Shown here one piece after another: positions 47,131 to 56,588 of a DNA stretch of 64,000 nt. Source of the DNA: Pigmentibacter ruber (GTDB taxonomy: Bacteria > Bdellovibrionota_B > Oligoflexia > Silvanigrellales > Silvanigrellaceae); the NCBI RefSeq assembly GCF_009792895.1, contig NZ_WSSC01000001.1:558001-622000 (forward strand), given 5' to 3'. The notes beneath the pieces were generated by a model. It was not told the origin of the DNA. It saw only the letters and a list, made by a program, of their open reading frames with translations, and did no database searches. The translations under genes were made by a program, and so were the position numbers. The first letter of the stretch is position 1; each line of letters starts with the position of its first letter.

Positions 47131-49332
47131 TTGAAGAAACATTTTTTCACAATTTCAATACCGACAGTTCTTTCTATTGCTGTTAGTCTTTGTAATATTT
47201 CAATTTCTTATGCACAAAATATTAAATTGAAAAAAGAAAGTGAAAAAAAATTAACAAATGTTGGAGAAGATAGTTATAGATTAGTGTTTGAATTAAATGA
47301 ACCTAGAAGGTACGCTACTAGATATGATAAATTAACTAGAACATTACAAATTAAAGTAATTCCAGCTCGAGCTAATGAGTTTAATTCTACAGCATTTTAT
47401 GATACAAGATTTGTAAAAAGAATATTAATTAAAGAAGAAAAATCTGAAGTAATAATAAGTATTCAATTAAAAAATATGCCTATTGGTTGGGTTATTGCAA
47501 CTCAAAATAAACCTTGGAGAATATTAATTGATTTTTGGAGAACTGAACTAGAGGAAAAAGATTTAGAAGCTGATTGGAATTGGCAACCGGATTTTATTGA
47601 GGGAATAAGTAAAGAATTAAGCCAAGAATCTATAGTTCCTAAAATTGAGAGTAAAGAAATAAATTTAAAACCTCCTTTATCAACTTCAGTAGCAGTTTCA
47701 TCAGAAGAAAAAAAAGAAGTAAAAGTTGAAAAAAATAATACTGAAAGTTCAGTAGTTCCTAATTTACCAATGAAAAATAAATATGGATTTCCTGAAATTT
47801 ATGGAAGATTAGAAAAATTTATTCCAATGACTTCTGCTAAATCAGGTCAATTGCAAATGCAAATGGGAGCTGCATTTGGTACCAGAGATGAAATAGATAT
47901 TGGAAAAAAATTAGCTGAAGAGTTTTATAAAAGTGGAAATGAAGAACAAGCTTTGTCTATTTTTAGAAGACTGGCAGCGCTTTCGGAAAAAAGTATAAAA
48001 TCTGATGCAAGACTTTTATGGTATGCTGGTGAATCTGCTTATTTAACAAAGAATTTTAGCATTGCAAATGACTATTTAAGATCGATAATTTTAAATTATC
48101 CTGGCAGCTATTATTCTAGCTTAGCTAAACTAAGAATTATTGATATTGATGAATTGACAAATTCAAAAGAAAAAGGTTTTGGAGTTACTCGTTATCAAAA
48201 TGCACAGATTTATTCAGAAATGGCATTAACTGATAATTCTCCTTCTATTGTAAAGTATGCTGCTACTTTAAGAGTTTTAAATGGAGTTGTTGATAAAAAT
48301 CCTGCGGCGGCAAAAACATACCAGCAAAATCTCGACACATGTGTAACAGATAACAGTGTTCCATTTGATTTGATGAAAAATTGTGCATATGATCGAACTA
48401 GAGCTTTAATTGAAACAGAACCTATCAATTCTTCTGATGCTGCTGTTCAGCAATTTAAAAAATTGTCAGCCGGCGATAAAAGAAGTATTGATTTAGAAAA
48501 AATAGTATCGAATAGGGTAAAAGAACTTTTAAAGAAAACAGCCCAAACGAAACAATGGGAAGACTGGATAGCTTTTGAAAGAAAGGCAAGGCCTTCCTTA
48601 CTAGAATTCACTTTTGCTGATGGTGAAGCTCTTTTTACAAGAGCAGAAGCATTTGAAGCTGTTGGTGAAAATCTAAAGTCAGCGCAACTGTATACTGCGT
48701 TTTGGCAAGCATCAAATGATCAAAAAAAGAAAAATGAAGCGGCAGCTATTGCAGCTCGCCTTTTGTATCGAAGCAATAAACCTATAGAAGCTGATGATTT
48801 ATTGCGGCGCATTGAGCTTGATACAAAAAGAAAAACTGATGGTCTAACAGATCGTTCAGTTACTGCGCTCAGAGAATTATCTGTTGCGCCTTACCGTAAC
48901 AAGATAGCGTTACGTTTACTTTTAGATGAGATGAAACTTGGTCGTTACGTTGAACGAGATCTCCCCACTCTGTCCGAATGGGCTCAAAGACTTCGCGGAA
49001 CAGCTGATGCTGAACCTTTGTATGCAAAGATTTTAGCTTACCCCGCAAAGTCAATGGATGAAACTCAGACAGTTGAAACGTCAATCATGCAATATGCAGA
49101 AGATTTACGAGAGGCAGGTAGGTTCGCCAACGCAGGAGATATGTTCCTCGCTGTTGCAAATTTAGCGCAAGGAACTCATCGAGCGGAAGCTGCATATAAA
49201 GCAGGAGTTGTATATGCACGAGTTGGGCTTTTTGAAAAAGCTAAAACAGCATGGTTACTTGCTGCCAACGATACTAATGACAAGCGTTTCTCTTCGTTAG
49301 CAAGCGAAAGACTAGATCGCTTGAGTAAGTAA
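47131..49332 (+). CDS. AMIN-like plus TPR exported protein
   Basis: Start is TTG at 47131 with GGGGA upstream. A signal peptide (MKKHFFTISIPTVLSIAV, cleavage near ISYAQ) precedes a beta-sandwich of the AMIN type (YRLVFELNEPRRYATRYDKL, then WRILIDFW). From about residue 250 to the end there is a long set of tetratricopeptide-like repeats (GNEEQALSIFRRL, YYSSLAKLRI, GVVYARVGLFEKAKTAW). AMIN domains often bind peptidoglycan or secretin-type complexes. It is followed within 30 bp by the regulator and flagellar genes, so a role in flagellar assembly or the envelope is likely but unproven. Confidence 0.7.
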   Translation: MKKHFFTISIPTVLSIAVSLCNISISYAQNIKLKKESEKKLTNVGEDSYRLVFELNEPRRYATRYDKLTRTLQIKVIPARANEFNSTAFYDTRFVKRILIKEEKSEVIISIQLKNMPIGWVIATQNKPWRILIDFWRTELEEKDLEADWNWQPDFIEGISKELSQESIVPKIESKEINLKPPLSTSVAVSSEEKKEVKVEKNNTESSVVPNLPMKNKYGFPEIYGRLEKFIPMTSAKSGQLQMQMGAAFGTRDEIDIGKKLAEEFYKSGNEEQALSIFRRLAALSEKSIKSDARLLWYAGESAYLTKNFSIANDYLRSIILNYPGSYYSSLAKLRIIDIDELTNSKEKGFGVTRYQNAQIYSEMALTDNSPSIVKYAATLRVLNGVVDKNPAAAKTYQQNLDTCVTDNSVPFDLMKNCAYDRTRALIETEPINSSDAAVQQFKKLSAGDKRSIDLEKIVSNRVKELLKKTAQTKQWEDWIAFERKARPSLLEFTFADGEALFTRAEAFEAVGENLKSAQLYTAFWQASNDQKKKNEAAAIAARLLYRSNKPIEADDLLRRIELDTKRKTDGLTDRSVTALRELSVAPYRNKIALRLLLDEMKLGRYVERDLPTLSEWAQRLRGTADAEPLYAKILAYPAKSMDETQTVETSIMQYAEDLREAGRFANAGDMFLAVANLAQGTHRAEAAYKAGVVYARVGLFEKAKTAWLLAANDTNDKRFSSLASERLDRLSK

Positions 49333-49361
49333 ACAGTAAAGTATCTTGTGGAGGTTTGTTT

Positions 49362-50456
49362 ATGAGTGAAGTGCGTCCTGTGGGATTGTTTGACTTAGAT
49401 TCCCCAAATTACGGAACACATCAAGGTAACAATGCTTTAGAAGGGCGTAGTATTCATCCAAATACAGTTCCTTCAGAAGCTGACAATAGAATTTCTGAAG
49501 AAGAAATGCTCCGTCATTATCCCACTCGAGATGAAAAAGTATTTAAATTACTTGAGGTAGCAAGAACTATTGCTCCAACAAAAGTGCCAATTTTGATAAC
49601 AGGTGAGAGTGGTACTGGAAAAGAAACATTTGCAAAAGCAATTCATATTGCTGGAGGAAGAGAAAGAGGGCGTTTTATTGTTGCGAACAGCTCAAATATT
49701 CCTGCAAATTTCTTCGAGATGGAGCTCTTTACGACACAACGTAGTTCACATGACTATAATCAGGGTGCAATAAATAGACCAATTGAAACTTGTTCACTTA
49801 TGCTTGATGAAGTAACAGAATTAGATTCTGCTATGCAATTAAAACTTCTAAGAATATTGAAAGAACAAGATATCAATAAAGGGGCTATAAGAAGAGGAAC
49901 TGCTGCGGACGCAAGAATAATTGCTTGTAGTCATAAAAATATTCAAGATGAAGTAAATGCACAAAGATTTAGAAATGATTTATTTTTTAAACTTCATGTG
50001 ATTCATTTAGAGATTCCATCTTTAAGACAAAGATTAGTTGATATAGATTTTTATTCTGAAATATTTTTAAGAGAATTTAATATTCAATTCTCTAAAAATG
50101 TTCAATTATCACCAACAGCAAAACAAGCATTAAGAACTTATACTTGGCCAGGGAATACAAGAGAGCTTAGAAATGTTATTCAACGTTCTGTTTTATTGTC
50201 TACAAGAGACTATATTGGTGTTGAAGAACTTCATTTAATGCGTGCAAATAGTCGTACAGAAGTTGCTATGGGTGAACCATTACCGCAAGTTACTTTAATG
50301 GAACTTGAGCAAAGACTTATATTACAAACATTAAGAAGAATGAATGGTAACAGAACCCATACTGCGAAAGCACTTGGAATTTCTTTAAGAGCTTTGCGCT
50401 ATAAACTTAATGAATTAGTTGAGTGCGGTTATGAAGTAGAGGGGAAAAATGTATGA
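49362..50456 (+). CDS. sigma-54 enhancer-binding-type regulator lacking GAFTGA
   Basis: A 364-residue AAA+ protein without a receiver domain. Walker A is GESGTGKE, Walker B LMLDEV, the arginine-finger region RFRNDLFFKL is present and a Fis-type helix-turn-helix ends the protein (GNRTHTAKALGISLRALRYK). The loop that contacts sigma-54 should contain GAFTGA after ELF; here it reads TTQRSSHDYNQGA, so the motif is absent. It may be an anti-activator, a DNA-binding repressor, or act with another activator. GGAGG at 49350-49354 selects the ATG at 49362. It overlaps flgB by 4 bp, so it is a flagellar operon regulator by context. Confidence 0.8.
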   Translation: MSEVRPVGLFDLDSPNYGTHQGNNALEGRSIHPNTVPSEADNRISEEEMLRHYPTRDEKVFKLLEVARTIAPTKVPILITGESGTGKETFAKAIHIAGGRERGRFIVANSSNIPANFFEMELFTTQRSSHDYNQGAINRPIETCSLMLDEVTELDSAMQLKLLRILKEQDINKGAIRRGTAADARIIACSHKNIQDEVNAQRFRNDLFFKLHVIHLEIPSLRQRLVDIDFYSEIFLREFNIQFSKNVQLSPTAKQALRTYTWPGNTRELRNVIQRSVLLSTRDYIGVEELHLMRANSRTEVAMGEPLPQVTLMELEQRLILQTLRRMNGNRTHTAKALGISLRALRYKLNELVECGYEVEGKNV

Positions 50457-50881
50457 GTACCGTAATTGGGAACCAAATATTTGGTAAACCCGATGCTGTT
50501 CTTGAAGAAAGTTTAAACCAAAGATTAAAAAGACAAAACGTTAATGTTGCTAATATTACAAATTCTCTTACACCAGGATATAGAGCGCTTGGATTTGATT
50601 TTGAAAAACAACTCCAAGCAGCAATTGGATCAGACAAAGACTTAATAATGAAAGTAAGTGATTCAAGGCATATTAAAGCCCCTGGAATGGGAGCAGATGG
50701 AGTTTTAAAACCTGATATGTATGTAAAACCAACAGAAAGTATAGGAAATGATGGGAATACTGTTGATGTCGATCAGGAAATGACTGAAGTTGCAGGAAAT
50801 CAAATTATTTATAAAGCAACAATAGAAACATTAAATAGAAAATTAGGAATGTTACGTTATGCAATTAATGGCGGAAAGTAA
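50453..50881 (+). CDS. flgB: flagellar basal-body rod protein FlgB
   Basis: Proximal rod subunit. The N-terminus has the family pattern of a helix followed by NVANITNSLTPGYRALGFDF, and the C-terminus has helical residues ending in YKATIETLNRKLGMLRYAI, both parts of the rod-protein coiled coil. Length 142 is normal. The ATG overlaps the regulator's stop. Next gene flgC follows after 30 bp. Confidence 0.93.
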   Translation: MSTVIGNQIFGKPDAVLEESLNQRLKRQNVNVANITNSLTPGYRALGFDFEKQLQAAIGSDKDLIMKVSDSRHIKAPGMGADGVLKPDMYVKPTESIGNDGNTVDVDQEMTEVAGNQIIYKATIETLNRKLGMLRYAINGGK

Positions 50882-50911
50882 CAATACAATTGTTTTAGTG
50901 GAGTTTAATTT

Positions 50912-51349
50912 ATGAGTTTTATAGAAGGTCTAAAAATTAGTGCTTCTGGATTGTCCGCAGAAAGAATTAGAATGAATGTTATTTCTTCTAATTTAGCTAA
51001 TGCTAATACTTCGAGGACTGAAGAAGGAGGCCCTTATAAAAGAAAAGATGTTTTATTTACAGCTAGAAATTCTGGATTGAGTTTTGATAATTTAATGCGT
51101 CTCGCTTTTGATCCAAATCTAAAAGAAGTAAAAGTTGATGGAATAACTGAAGATAGAAGAGCTCCTAGATTGGTATTTAATCCGAATCATCCAGATGCAA
51201 ATGAAAATGGTTATGTTGCAATGCCAAATATTTCTATTATGGAAGAAATGGTAAATATGATTACTAGTAATCGTTCATTTGAAAGTAATACTCAAGCAAT
51301 AAATGCTACAAAATCGATGGCAACTACTGCAATAAGTATTGGTAGATAA
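50912..51349 (+). CDS. flgC: flagellar basal-body rod protein FlgC
   Basis: Proximal rod subunit with the conserved start MSFIEGLKISASGLSAERIR and NVISSNLANANTSRTEEGG, the rod/hook family signature. The C-terminal segment MEEMVNMITSNRSFESNTQA is typical. Length 145 is normal. AGTGGAG precedes the ATG. Confidence 0.95.
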   Translation: MSFIEGLKISASGLSAERIRMNVISSNLANANTSRTEEGGPYKRKDVLFTARNSGLSFDNLMRLAFDPNLKEVKVDGITEDRRAPRLVFNPNHPDANENGYVAMPNISIMEEMVNMITSNRSFESNTQAINATKSMATTAISIGR

Positions 51350-51366
51350 AATAAAAGGTAACAAAA

Positions 51367-51699
51367 ATGGTAAAACAAATTTCAGCAAGTGATCTAGAAT
51401 ATTTAAGAATGAAACAAAATTTAATTCGTTCAGTACCTGCACAAAGTGGAGGAGGAACTCCACCAGTAAATCCAGGTAAAACGGAATTTCAAGATCTAGT
51501 TGAAAAAGGAATTAAGGAAGTAAATACAGCTTCAAGAGAAGCAGAAAAAGCAAGTATGGATTTAGCTTCTGGGCGTTCCAGTAATATTCATGAAACAATG
51601 TTATCTGTTACTAAGGCTGAATTAGGTTTTGATATGCTTGTACAAATGCGAAATAAAGTCATAGAAGCTTATCAAGAAGTAATGCGTATGCAAGTTTAG
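51367..51699 (+). CDS. fliE: flagellar MS-ring to rod junction protein FliE
   Basis: FliE joins the MS ring to the rod. TEFQDLVEKGIKEVNTASR in the middle and the C-terminal HETMLSVTKAELGFDMLVQM are diagnostic. Length 110 is normal. It lies between flgC and fliF as in many bacteria. Confidence 0.92.
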   Translation: MVKQISASDLEYLRMKQNLIRSVPAQSGGGTPPVNPGKTEFQDLVEKGIKEVNTASREAEKASMDLASGRSSNIHETMLSVTKAELGFDMLVQMRNKVIEAYQEVMRMQV

Positions 51700-51729
51700 A
51701 CTTAATTTTGAAAATATAGGTAACTAAGA

Positions 51730-53337
51730 ATGCTAGAAAAATATAAACAGTTCTTATCGCAATTTTTTACTCAAAGTAAAGCTTTTTATGCTGGGCTGAC
51801 TAAAGGAAGAAAAATTGCAATAGGAATTGGTTTATTAACTATTTTTTTTGTTTTAGCTATTTTTATATTTTGGAAACCAACAGTTCGGTATGAACCTGCC
51901 TATGCAAATCTTTCAAATGAAGACAAAACAGCCATTTTAGCACATTTAAAAAAATCCGGCTACAAAGAATATAAATTAGAAGGCGATACAATTTCTTTTC
52001 CTGAAGATAAAATTCAGGAAATAAAAATGTCATTAGCACAAGAAGGACTACCTAACACAGGTATAGGTGTTGGTTGGGAAAAATTTGATGACAGATCATT
52101 TGGTATGTCTGACTTTGAACAAAGAGTTAATAAATTAAGAGCGTTACAAGGAGAATTGTCGCGCACAATTGGTAAGCTTGAACCTGTTGCCAATAGCCGA
52201 GTCCACATCGTCATTCCTGATAATGCAATATTCGCTGAAGATAAAAAATCTCCTACAGCTAGTATTTATTTGAAATTAAAACCAGGAAAAACTCTAAGTC
52301 AAAGACAAATTCAAGGTATAATCCACTTAACAGCAAGAGCTGTAGAAGGATTAGATCCAAAAGGTGTAACGATAGTTGACCAAGATGGAAACCTTTTAAC
52401 TCAACCCGAAGAGCAGGATGGAGGTATTGATAAAATCACCTCAGCACAACGGGAATATCAAAGAAAAGTAGAAAGAGAATTGGAGCAAAAAATTCGAGAT
52501 ATTTTAGCAAGAGCTGTAGGTCACGATAAGGTAGTTTCAAAAGTAGACGCATCTATAGAGTATAAAAAAGTAGAAACAACCATTTCTGATGTTGATCCAG
52601 AACGGACTGCTGTAATTGCTTCACAAAGAAATGAACAATCTTCCCAGGGCAATGGCCTGAATCCTACTGGTGTACCAGGGGCGAAAAGTAATCTCCCAGG
52701 TGAAAGAGAGGATATTGGGATAGCTGGTGGACTTACTAATAGCACTAAATCTAGTACAGAAAATTTAAATTTTGAAGTTAAAAAGACTTTGAGCAAAATA
52801 GTTGAACCTATTGGAACTATTACGAAATTAAGTGCTTCAATTTTAGTTGATGGAAAAATGATTGATGGAAAATATGTCCCAAGAACACCTGAAGAAATGG
52901 CTATGGTAACAAAACTAGTAAAAAATGCGATTGGATTTAAAGAGGGAAGAGATACGATAACTGTTGAATCAACTCAATTTGAATTAGATGAATTTGCATT
53001 AGCAGAAAAAGCCTCTCTATCAGCAAGACAAACTGCTCTTATCCAAACTGCTATTTTAGGAGTTGTAGCAATTGCTGCAATGTTCTTTATTTATTACGCA
53101 CTAGTTCGTCCATATTTCAGATGGCTAACTTATGACCCTGAAAAAAGAAGTAAAGAGCAGCTTGCTTTGGTTGATTATGAATTAGAAAGAACTGGTGCTG
53201 GAGCTAGGAGAGTCAAATTGAAAGAAGATGTTCCATTTGATAAACTGTCACCTAAAGAACAAATCTTATATTTGGCTAAAAATGACCCACAAAAAACGAC
53301 TGAAGCCATACGTCAGCTTTTAAATCCAAATCATTAG
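51730..53337 (+). CDS. fliF: flagellar MS-ring protein FliF
   Basis: FliF builds the membrane ring on which the flagellum is assembled. Two transmembrane helices (about 27-49 and 437-459) flank a periplasmic region with the secretin-like ring-building motifs NLSNEDKTAILAHLKKSGY and GVGWEKFDDRSFGMSDFEQ. The C-terminus LSPKEQILYLAKNDPQKTTE is the FliG-binding tail. Length 535 is normal. In most genomes fliG, fliH and fliI follow; here the operon ends. Confidence 0.95.
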   Translation: MLEKYKQFLSQFFTQSKAFYAGLTKGRKIAIGIGLLTIFFVLAIFIFWKPTVRYEPAYANLSNEDKTAILAHLKKSGYKEYKLEGDTISFPEDKIQEIKMSLAQEGLPNTGIGVGWEKFDDRSFGMSDFEQRVNKLRALQGELSRTIGKLEPVANSRVHIVIPDNAIFAEDKKSPTASIYLKLKPGKTLSQRQIQGIIHLTARAVEGLDPKGVTIVDQDGNLLTQPEEQDGGIDKITSAQREYQRKVERELEQKIRDILARAVGHDKVVSKVDASIEYKKVETTISDVDPERTAVIASQRNEQSSQGNGLNPTGVPGAKSNLPGEREDIGIAGGLTNSTKSSTENLNFEVKKTLSKIVEPIGTITKLSASILVDGKMIDGKYVPRTPEEMAMVTKLVKNAIGFKEGRDTITVESTQFELDEFALAEKASLSARQTALIQTAILGVVAIAAMFFIYYALVRPYFRWLTYDPEKRSKEQLALVDYELERTGAGARRVKLKEDVPFDKLSPKEQILYLAKNDPQKTTEAIRQLLNPNH

Positions 53338-53645
53338 AAAAAATAGATTACCAAAAAGCTTGATTTTTTATTATTAGGGATGTATACCATAAGTAACTTA
53401 AATAACTTCAAGATTCTTATTGATAAATATTGTGTTTTGTTTACTTACTTTTAAAGTAACTGTTATTATTTAAATTTAATAAATATATATGCCTGTTAAA
53501 TTTGCTATTTTATTTGATAAAATATATTGATCTTTTTAATAAATTAATATATCAATTTATAAAATATATATCTCTAATCATAAAATTCACATTTATTTTG
53601 TCATATATTGCCAAACTTTTTCAATTTTTACATAGCTAAATAAAG

Positions 53646-53669
53646 CATTCCTCTTTAAAAAGAGGAATG
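53646..53669. terminator. strong hairpin in the fliF-tssB gap, probable terminator
   Basis: CATTCCTCTTT and AAAGAGGAATG form a perfect 11-bp stem with a 2-base loop. It is not followed by a clean T run on the plus strand, so it may be an imperfect terminator or a transcript-end stabiliser for the flagellar message. Confidence 0.45.
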
Positions 53670-53850
53670 TGAACTTAAAAAAAATTGTTTCTTTTTCTTA
53701 ATTCATTCTAACTTTATAATATTTAGTTACATAATTATGTTATTCAAATAAAGAAAACTTTACTTAAAAAATGAGGTTAATATAATACTTACTTAATATT
53801 AAATTGCGTAAATTGTAATCAATAAAAGTGTATTATATCTGAGTCAGCTC

Positions 53851-53866
53851 TGGCATGGAAATTGCT
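53851..53866 (+). promoter_or_regulatory. sigma-54 promoter of the type VI secretion operon
   Basis: TGGCATGGAAATTGCT matches the sigma-54 consensus TGGCACG-N4-TTGCW with one change. The GG (-24) and GC (-12) elements are spaced correctly, 12 bases apart. Transcription would start near 53876, about 70 bases upstream of tssB. A dedicated enhancer-binding activator is therefore needed for T6SS expression. Confidence 0.75.
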
Positions 53867-53948
53867 AAGTGATAAATAGAAGCTGTTGATTTCAGTTTTT
53901 GCAGCTTTTTAGAACAGCCATTTTTCACTCGAAAGTAAAGGAAAAGAG

Positions 53949-54455
53949 ATGTCAAAAGGTACACAACAAAAATTATCAGTCTATAAACCACCACGTGTTC
54001 AAATCACTTATGATTTAGAAGTGAATGGTTCTCCTAAGGAACAGGATATTCCTTTTGTCGTTGGTGTAATGGCTAATTTATCTGGTCACTTGCATGAAAA
54101 AACTAAAAAAATCAAGAATGAAAAATTTCTAGAAATAAATAAAGAAAATTTTAATTCTGTAGTTCAATCAATTTCACCAAAATTGAAGCTAAAAGTTGCA
54201 AATAAAATTAAAAATGACGGTTCTTTTTCTCAAATAGAATTAAATTTTAACTCTATTGATGAATTTAATCCAGGTAAAATTGCTTATAAAGTTGACGCAC
54301 TTAGAGAATTACTTGAAATTAGAAAAAAACTAATTGAATTGCAAACTAACGTAGAGTGCAACGAAAAATTAGAAGAAACTTTAGTCCATTTTGTCAAAAC
54401 TCCTGAAGCATTAAAACTTCTTGCAAGTTCTGAAGAGCAGTCTTCAGCTGAATAA
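53949..54455 (+). CDS. tssB: type VI secretion sheath small subunit TssB
   Basis: TssB and TssC form the contractile sheath of the T6SS. The N-terminal KPPRVQITYDLEVNG, IPFVVGVMANLSG and the RKKLIELQTNVECN segment near the C-terminus are family-typical. Length 168 is normal. It leads the operon, and GAAAGTAAAGGA is upstream of the ATG. tssC follows after 30 bp. Confidence 0.94.
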   Translation: MSKGTQQKLSVYKPPRVQITYDLEVNGSPKEQDIPFVVGVMANLSGHLHEKTKKIKNEKFLEINKENFNSVVQSISPKLKLKVANKIKNDGSFSQIELNFNSIDEFNPGKIAYKVDALRELLEIRKKLIELQTNVECNEKLEETLVHFVKTPEALKLLASSEEQSSAE

Positions 54456-54485
54456 GTTTTTATCTAATAGGAAAGGATATCATTT

Positions 54486-55970
54486 ATGAGTAATACAGAA
54501 TTTGCAACAGAAACAAAATCTTTTTTTGATTTAGAAAATGGTCAATCATCAGTTATTGAGCAACTTCTAAATAAATCAGACTTAAACAAGAATGATCAAC
54601 AAATAACTAATGCAAAAGACATGTTAACAGTTTTTGCAAAAGAAGTAGTTAACGAGAAAATGGAATATAAAAAGACTATTTCTCATATGATTAGCCAAAG
54701 AATTGCTGATATTGATGCTATTCTTAGTGAGCAAATTAACGAAATCATTCATAATCCACAGTTTCAAAAATTAGAGGCTTCTTGGAAAGGTGTTCAAAAT
54801 TTAGTTAAATTTGCTGAACCAGATGATAAACTAAAAATCAGAGTTCTTGATGTTACAAAAGAAGACATTCTGGCAGATGCAGACGCAGCGCCTCAGTTTG
54901 ATGAAACTGGCCTATTTAAACTAGTATATGAGCAAGAATATGGAACATTTGGTGGTTCACCTTATGGACTTTTAGTTGGTGACTATACCTTCGGAAAAGG
55001 GATAGAAGATATTGAGTGTTTAAAAGCAATATCCAGTGTTGCTGCAGCAGCACATGCTCCTTTTATTGATGCTGCAAGTCATGAATTATTTAATATCAAC
55101 TCATTTGATGAAATTGATAAACCAAAACATTTAGGAAAATTATTTAATACTGCTGAATATGGTTCATGGAATCAGTTTAGATCTTTAGAAGATTCTAAAT
55201 ATGTTACTTTAACTCTTCCAAGAGTTATTATGCGTGAACCTTATGGTGGTAAAAATGGTATTCCAGTTAAGGAATTTCATTTCGAAGAAGATCTTGATGG
55301 AACAGAACATGATAAATATTTATGGGGAAATCCTTCCTTCTCATTAGCAGAAAGAATGGTTGCTTCTTATAGAGAATTTGGTTGGTTCTCAAATATTCGT
55401 GGTTCTGAAAATGGCGGAACAGTTTCAAGTTTACCATATCATTCTTTTATAGATAATGAAGGTAATAATACTTTCAAAATGCCTGTTGAAACTATTATTA
55501 CAGATAGACGTGAAAAAGAATTAGATGATTTAGGATTTTTAACATTAGTTTATAAAAAAGGCACAGACTCTGCTACTTTCTTTGGATCAAAAACTATTCA
55601 CAAGTTAACAGAGTACGACAACGATCTTGCAAACGCAAATGCTCAACTTTCAGTTCAGTTACCTTATGTTATGGCTGTATCTCGTTTTGCTCATTATTTA
55701 AAAGTGATCATGCGCGATAAAATTGGATCTTTTGCAACACAAGGAGAAATTGATGCGTATTTAAATAGATGGATATCTCGTTATGTTACTTCTGATGATA
55801 ATGCAAGTACTTATATTAAAAGTATTTACCCATTAAGAGAAGCAAGAGTTGATGTCGTTTCTGTCCCTGGAAAGGTAGGAGCTTATAAGGCTGTTATGTA
55901 TTTGAAACCTCACTTTTACTTAAATGAGTTAACAGTTTCATTACGCCTTGTTACAGAACTACCTCAATAA
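54486..55970 (+). CDS. tssC: type VI secretion sheath large subunit TssC
   Basis: The partner of TssB in the contractile sheath, 494 residues. Conserved segments include LEASWKGVQNLVKFAEPDD, YGTFGGSPYGLLVGDYTFG, LPRVIMREPYGG and the C-terminal HFYLNELTVSLRLVTELP, the most conserved part of the family. AGGAAAGGA lies upstream of the ATG. Confidence 0.96.
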   Translation: MSNTEFATETKSFFDLENGQSSVIEQLLNKSDLNKNDQQITNAKDMLTVFAKEVVNEKMEYKKTISHMISQRIADIDAILSEQINEIIHNPQFQKLEASWKGVQNLVKFAEPDDKLKIRVLDVTKEDILADADAAPQFDETGLFKLVYEQEYGTFGGSPYGLLVGDYTFGKGIEDIECLKAISSVAAAAHAPFIDAASHELFNINSFDEIDKPKHLGKLFNTAEYGSWNQFRSLEDSKYVTLTLPRVIMREPYGGKNGIPVKEFHFEEDLDGTEHDKYLWGNPSFSLAERMVASYREFGWFSNIRGSENGGTVSSLPYHSFIDNEGNNTFKMPVETIITDRREKELDDLGFLTLVYKKGTDSATFFGSKTIHKLTEYDNDLANANAQLSVQLPYVMAVSRFAHYLKVIMRDKIGSFATQGEIDAYLNRWISRYVTSDDNASTYIKSIYPLREARVDVVSVPGKVGAYKAVMYLKPHFYLNELTVSLRLVTELPQ

Positions 55971-56004
55971 TTATAGTTACTTTTACTCACTAGGAGAATA
56001 GATT

Positions 56005-56559
56005 ATGTCTAGTTCAGATTATGTATTGATTTTTATCCCTGGATTCAATGGTGGCTTTAACGCTCATAAAGAAGGCGAAAAAGGTATTTATTGCGCTCAA
56101 ACAACTCTACCAAAACTTGAAGCTTATGGTGATAAGTATGTTCTAAAAGGTCGTTTGGTATTTGAAGTTAATGATAGTGCTTCTTCACCAGACTTTTTTG
56201 ACAAATTAGCAGAATATGAAATTCGTGCACATGACGTCAAAACTGTAAAAATTTATTCAGTCAGTACTAAAGATGATGGTAAAACTAAAACTTTAGTTAA
56301 ATTAAGTGATATGACACTATATAATTACCAAATGAAAACTGAAGTTCAAAAAATGGCTGGTGTTGCTATTATTGAATTTATTGTTCCAGATACTGTGAAT
56401 AAAGAAGAAGTTCCTGGTATTAAATATACAACTTCATATAAAGAAAGCGAAAAATCTACTGTTGCTGGTCCAGTTATTATGATCAACTCAAGAAATAATA
56501 CTGTTGAACAAGCAGCGCATAAAACTTGGGATGATAAAGCAGTAGATGGTATTAAATAA
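56005..56559 (+). CDS. hcp: type VI secretion tube protein Hcp (divergent)
   Basis: The position between tssC and tssE and the size (184 residues) identify Hcp, the hexameric ring that forms the inner tube and carries effectors. The start SSDYVLIFIPGFNGG and the beta-barrel pattern (GRLVFEVNDSAS, VKTVKIYSVST, MTLYNYQMKT) fit, but sequence similarity to typical Hcp is weak by eye. A terminator-like hairpin directly after the gene would raise its yield relative to downstream genes, as expected for an abundant tube protein. AGGAGAATAG precedes the ATG. Confidence 0.75.
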   Translation: MSSSDYVLIFIPGFNGGFNAHKEGEKGIYCAQTTLPKLEAYGDKYVLKGRLVFEVNDSASSPDFFDKLAEYEIRAHDVKTVKIYSVSTKDDGKTKTLVKLSDMTLYNYQMKTEVQKMAGVAIIEFIVPDTVNKEEVPGIKYTTSYKESEKSTVAGPVIMINSRNNTVEQAAHKTWDDKAVDGIK

Positions 56560-56588
56560 TATTAATACTTCTCTTTAATTAATACTAA

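Larger units (their letters stand above)
53338..53948. other. intergenic junction of flagellar and T6SS operons
   Basis: About 610 AT-rich bases between the end of fliF and tssB. It contains a hairpin (53646-53669) and the sigma-54 promoter (53851-53866), described separately. No reading frame, no remnant of fliG and no tRNA or integrase is visible. Confidence 0.5.
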
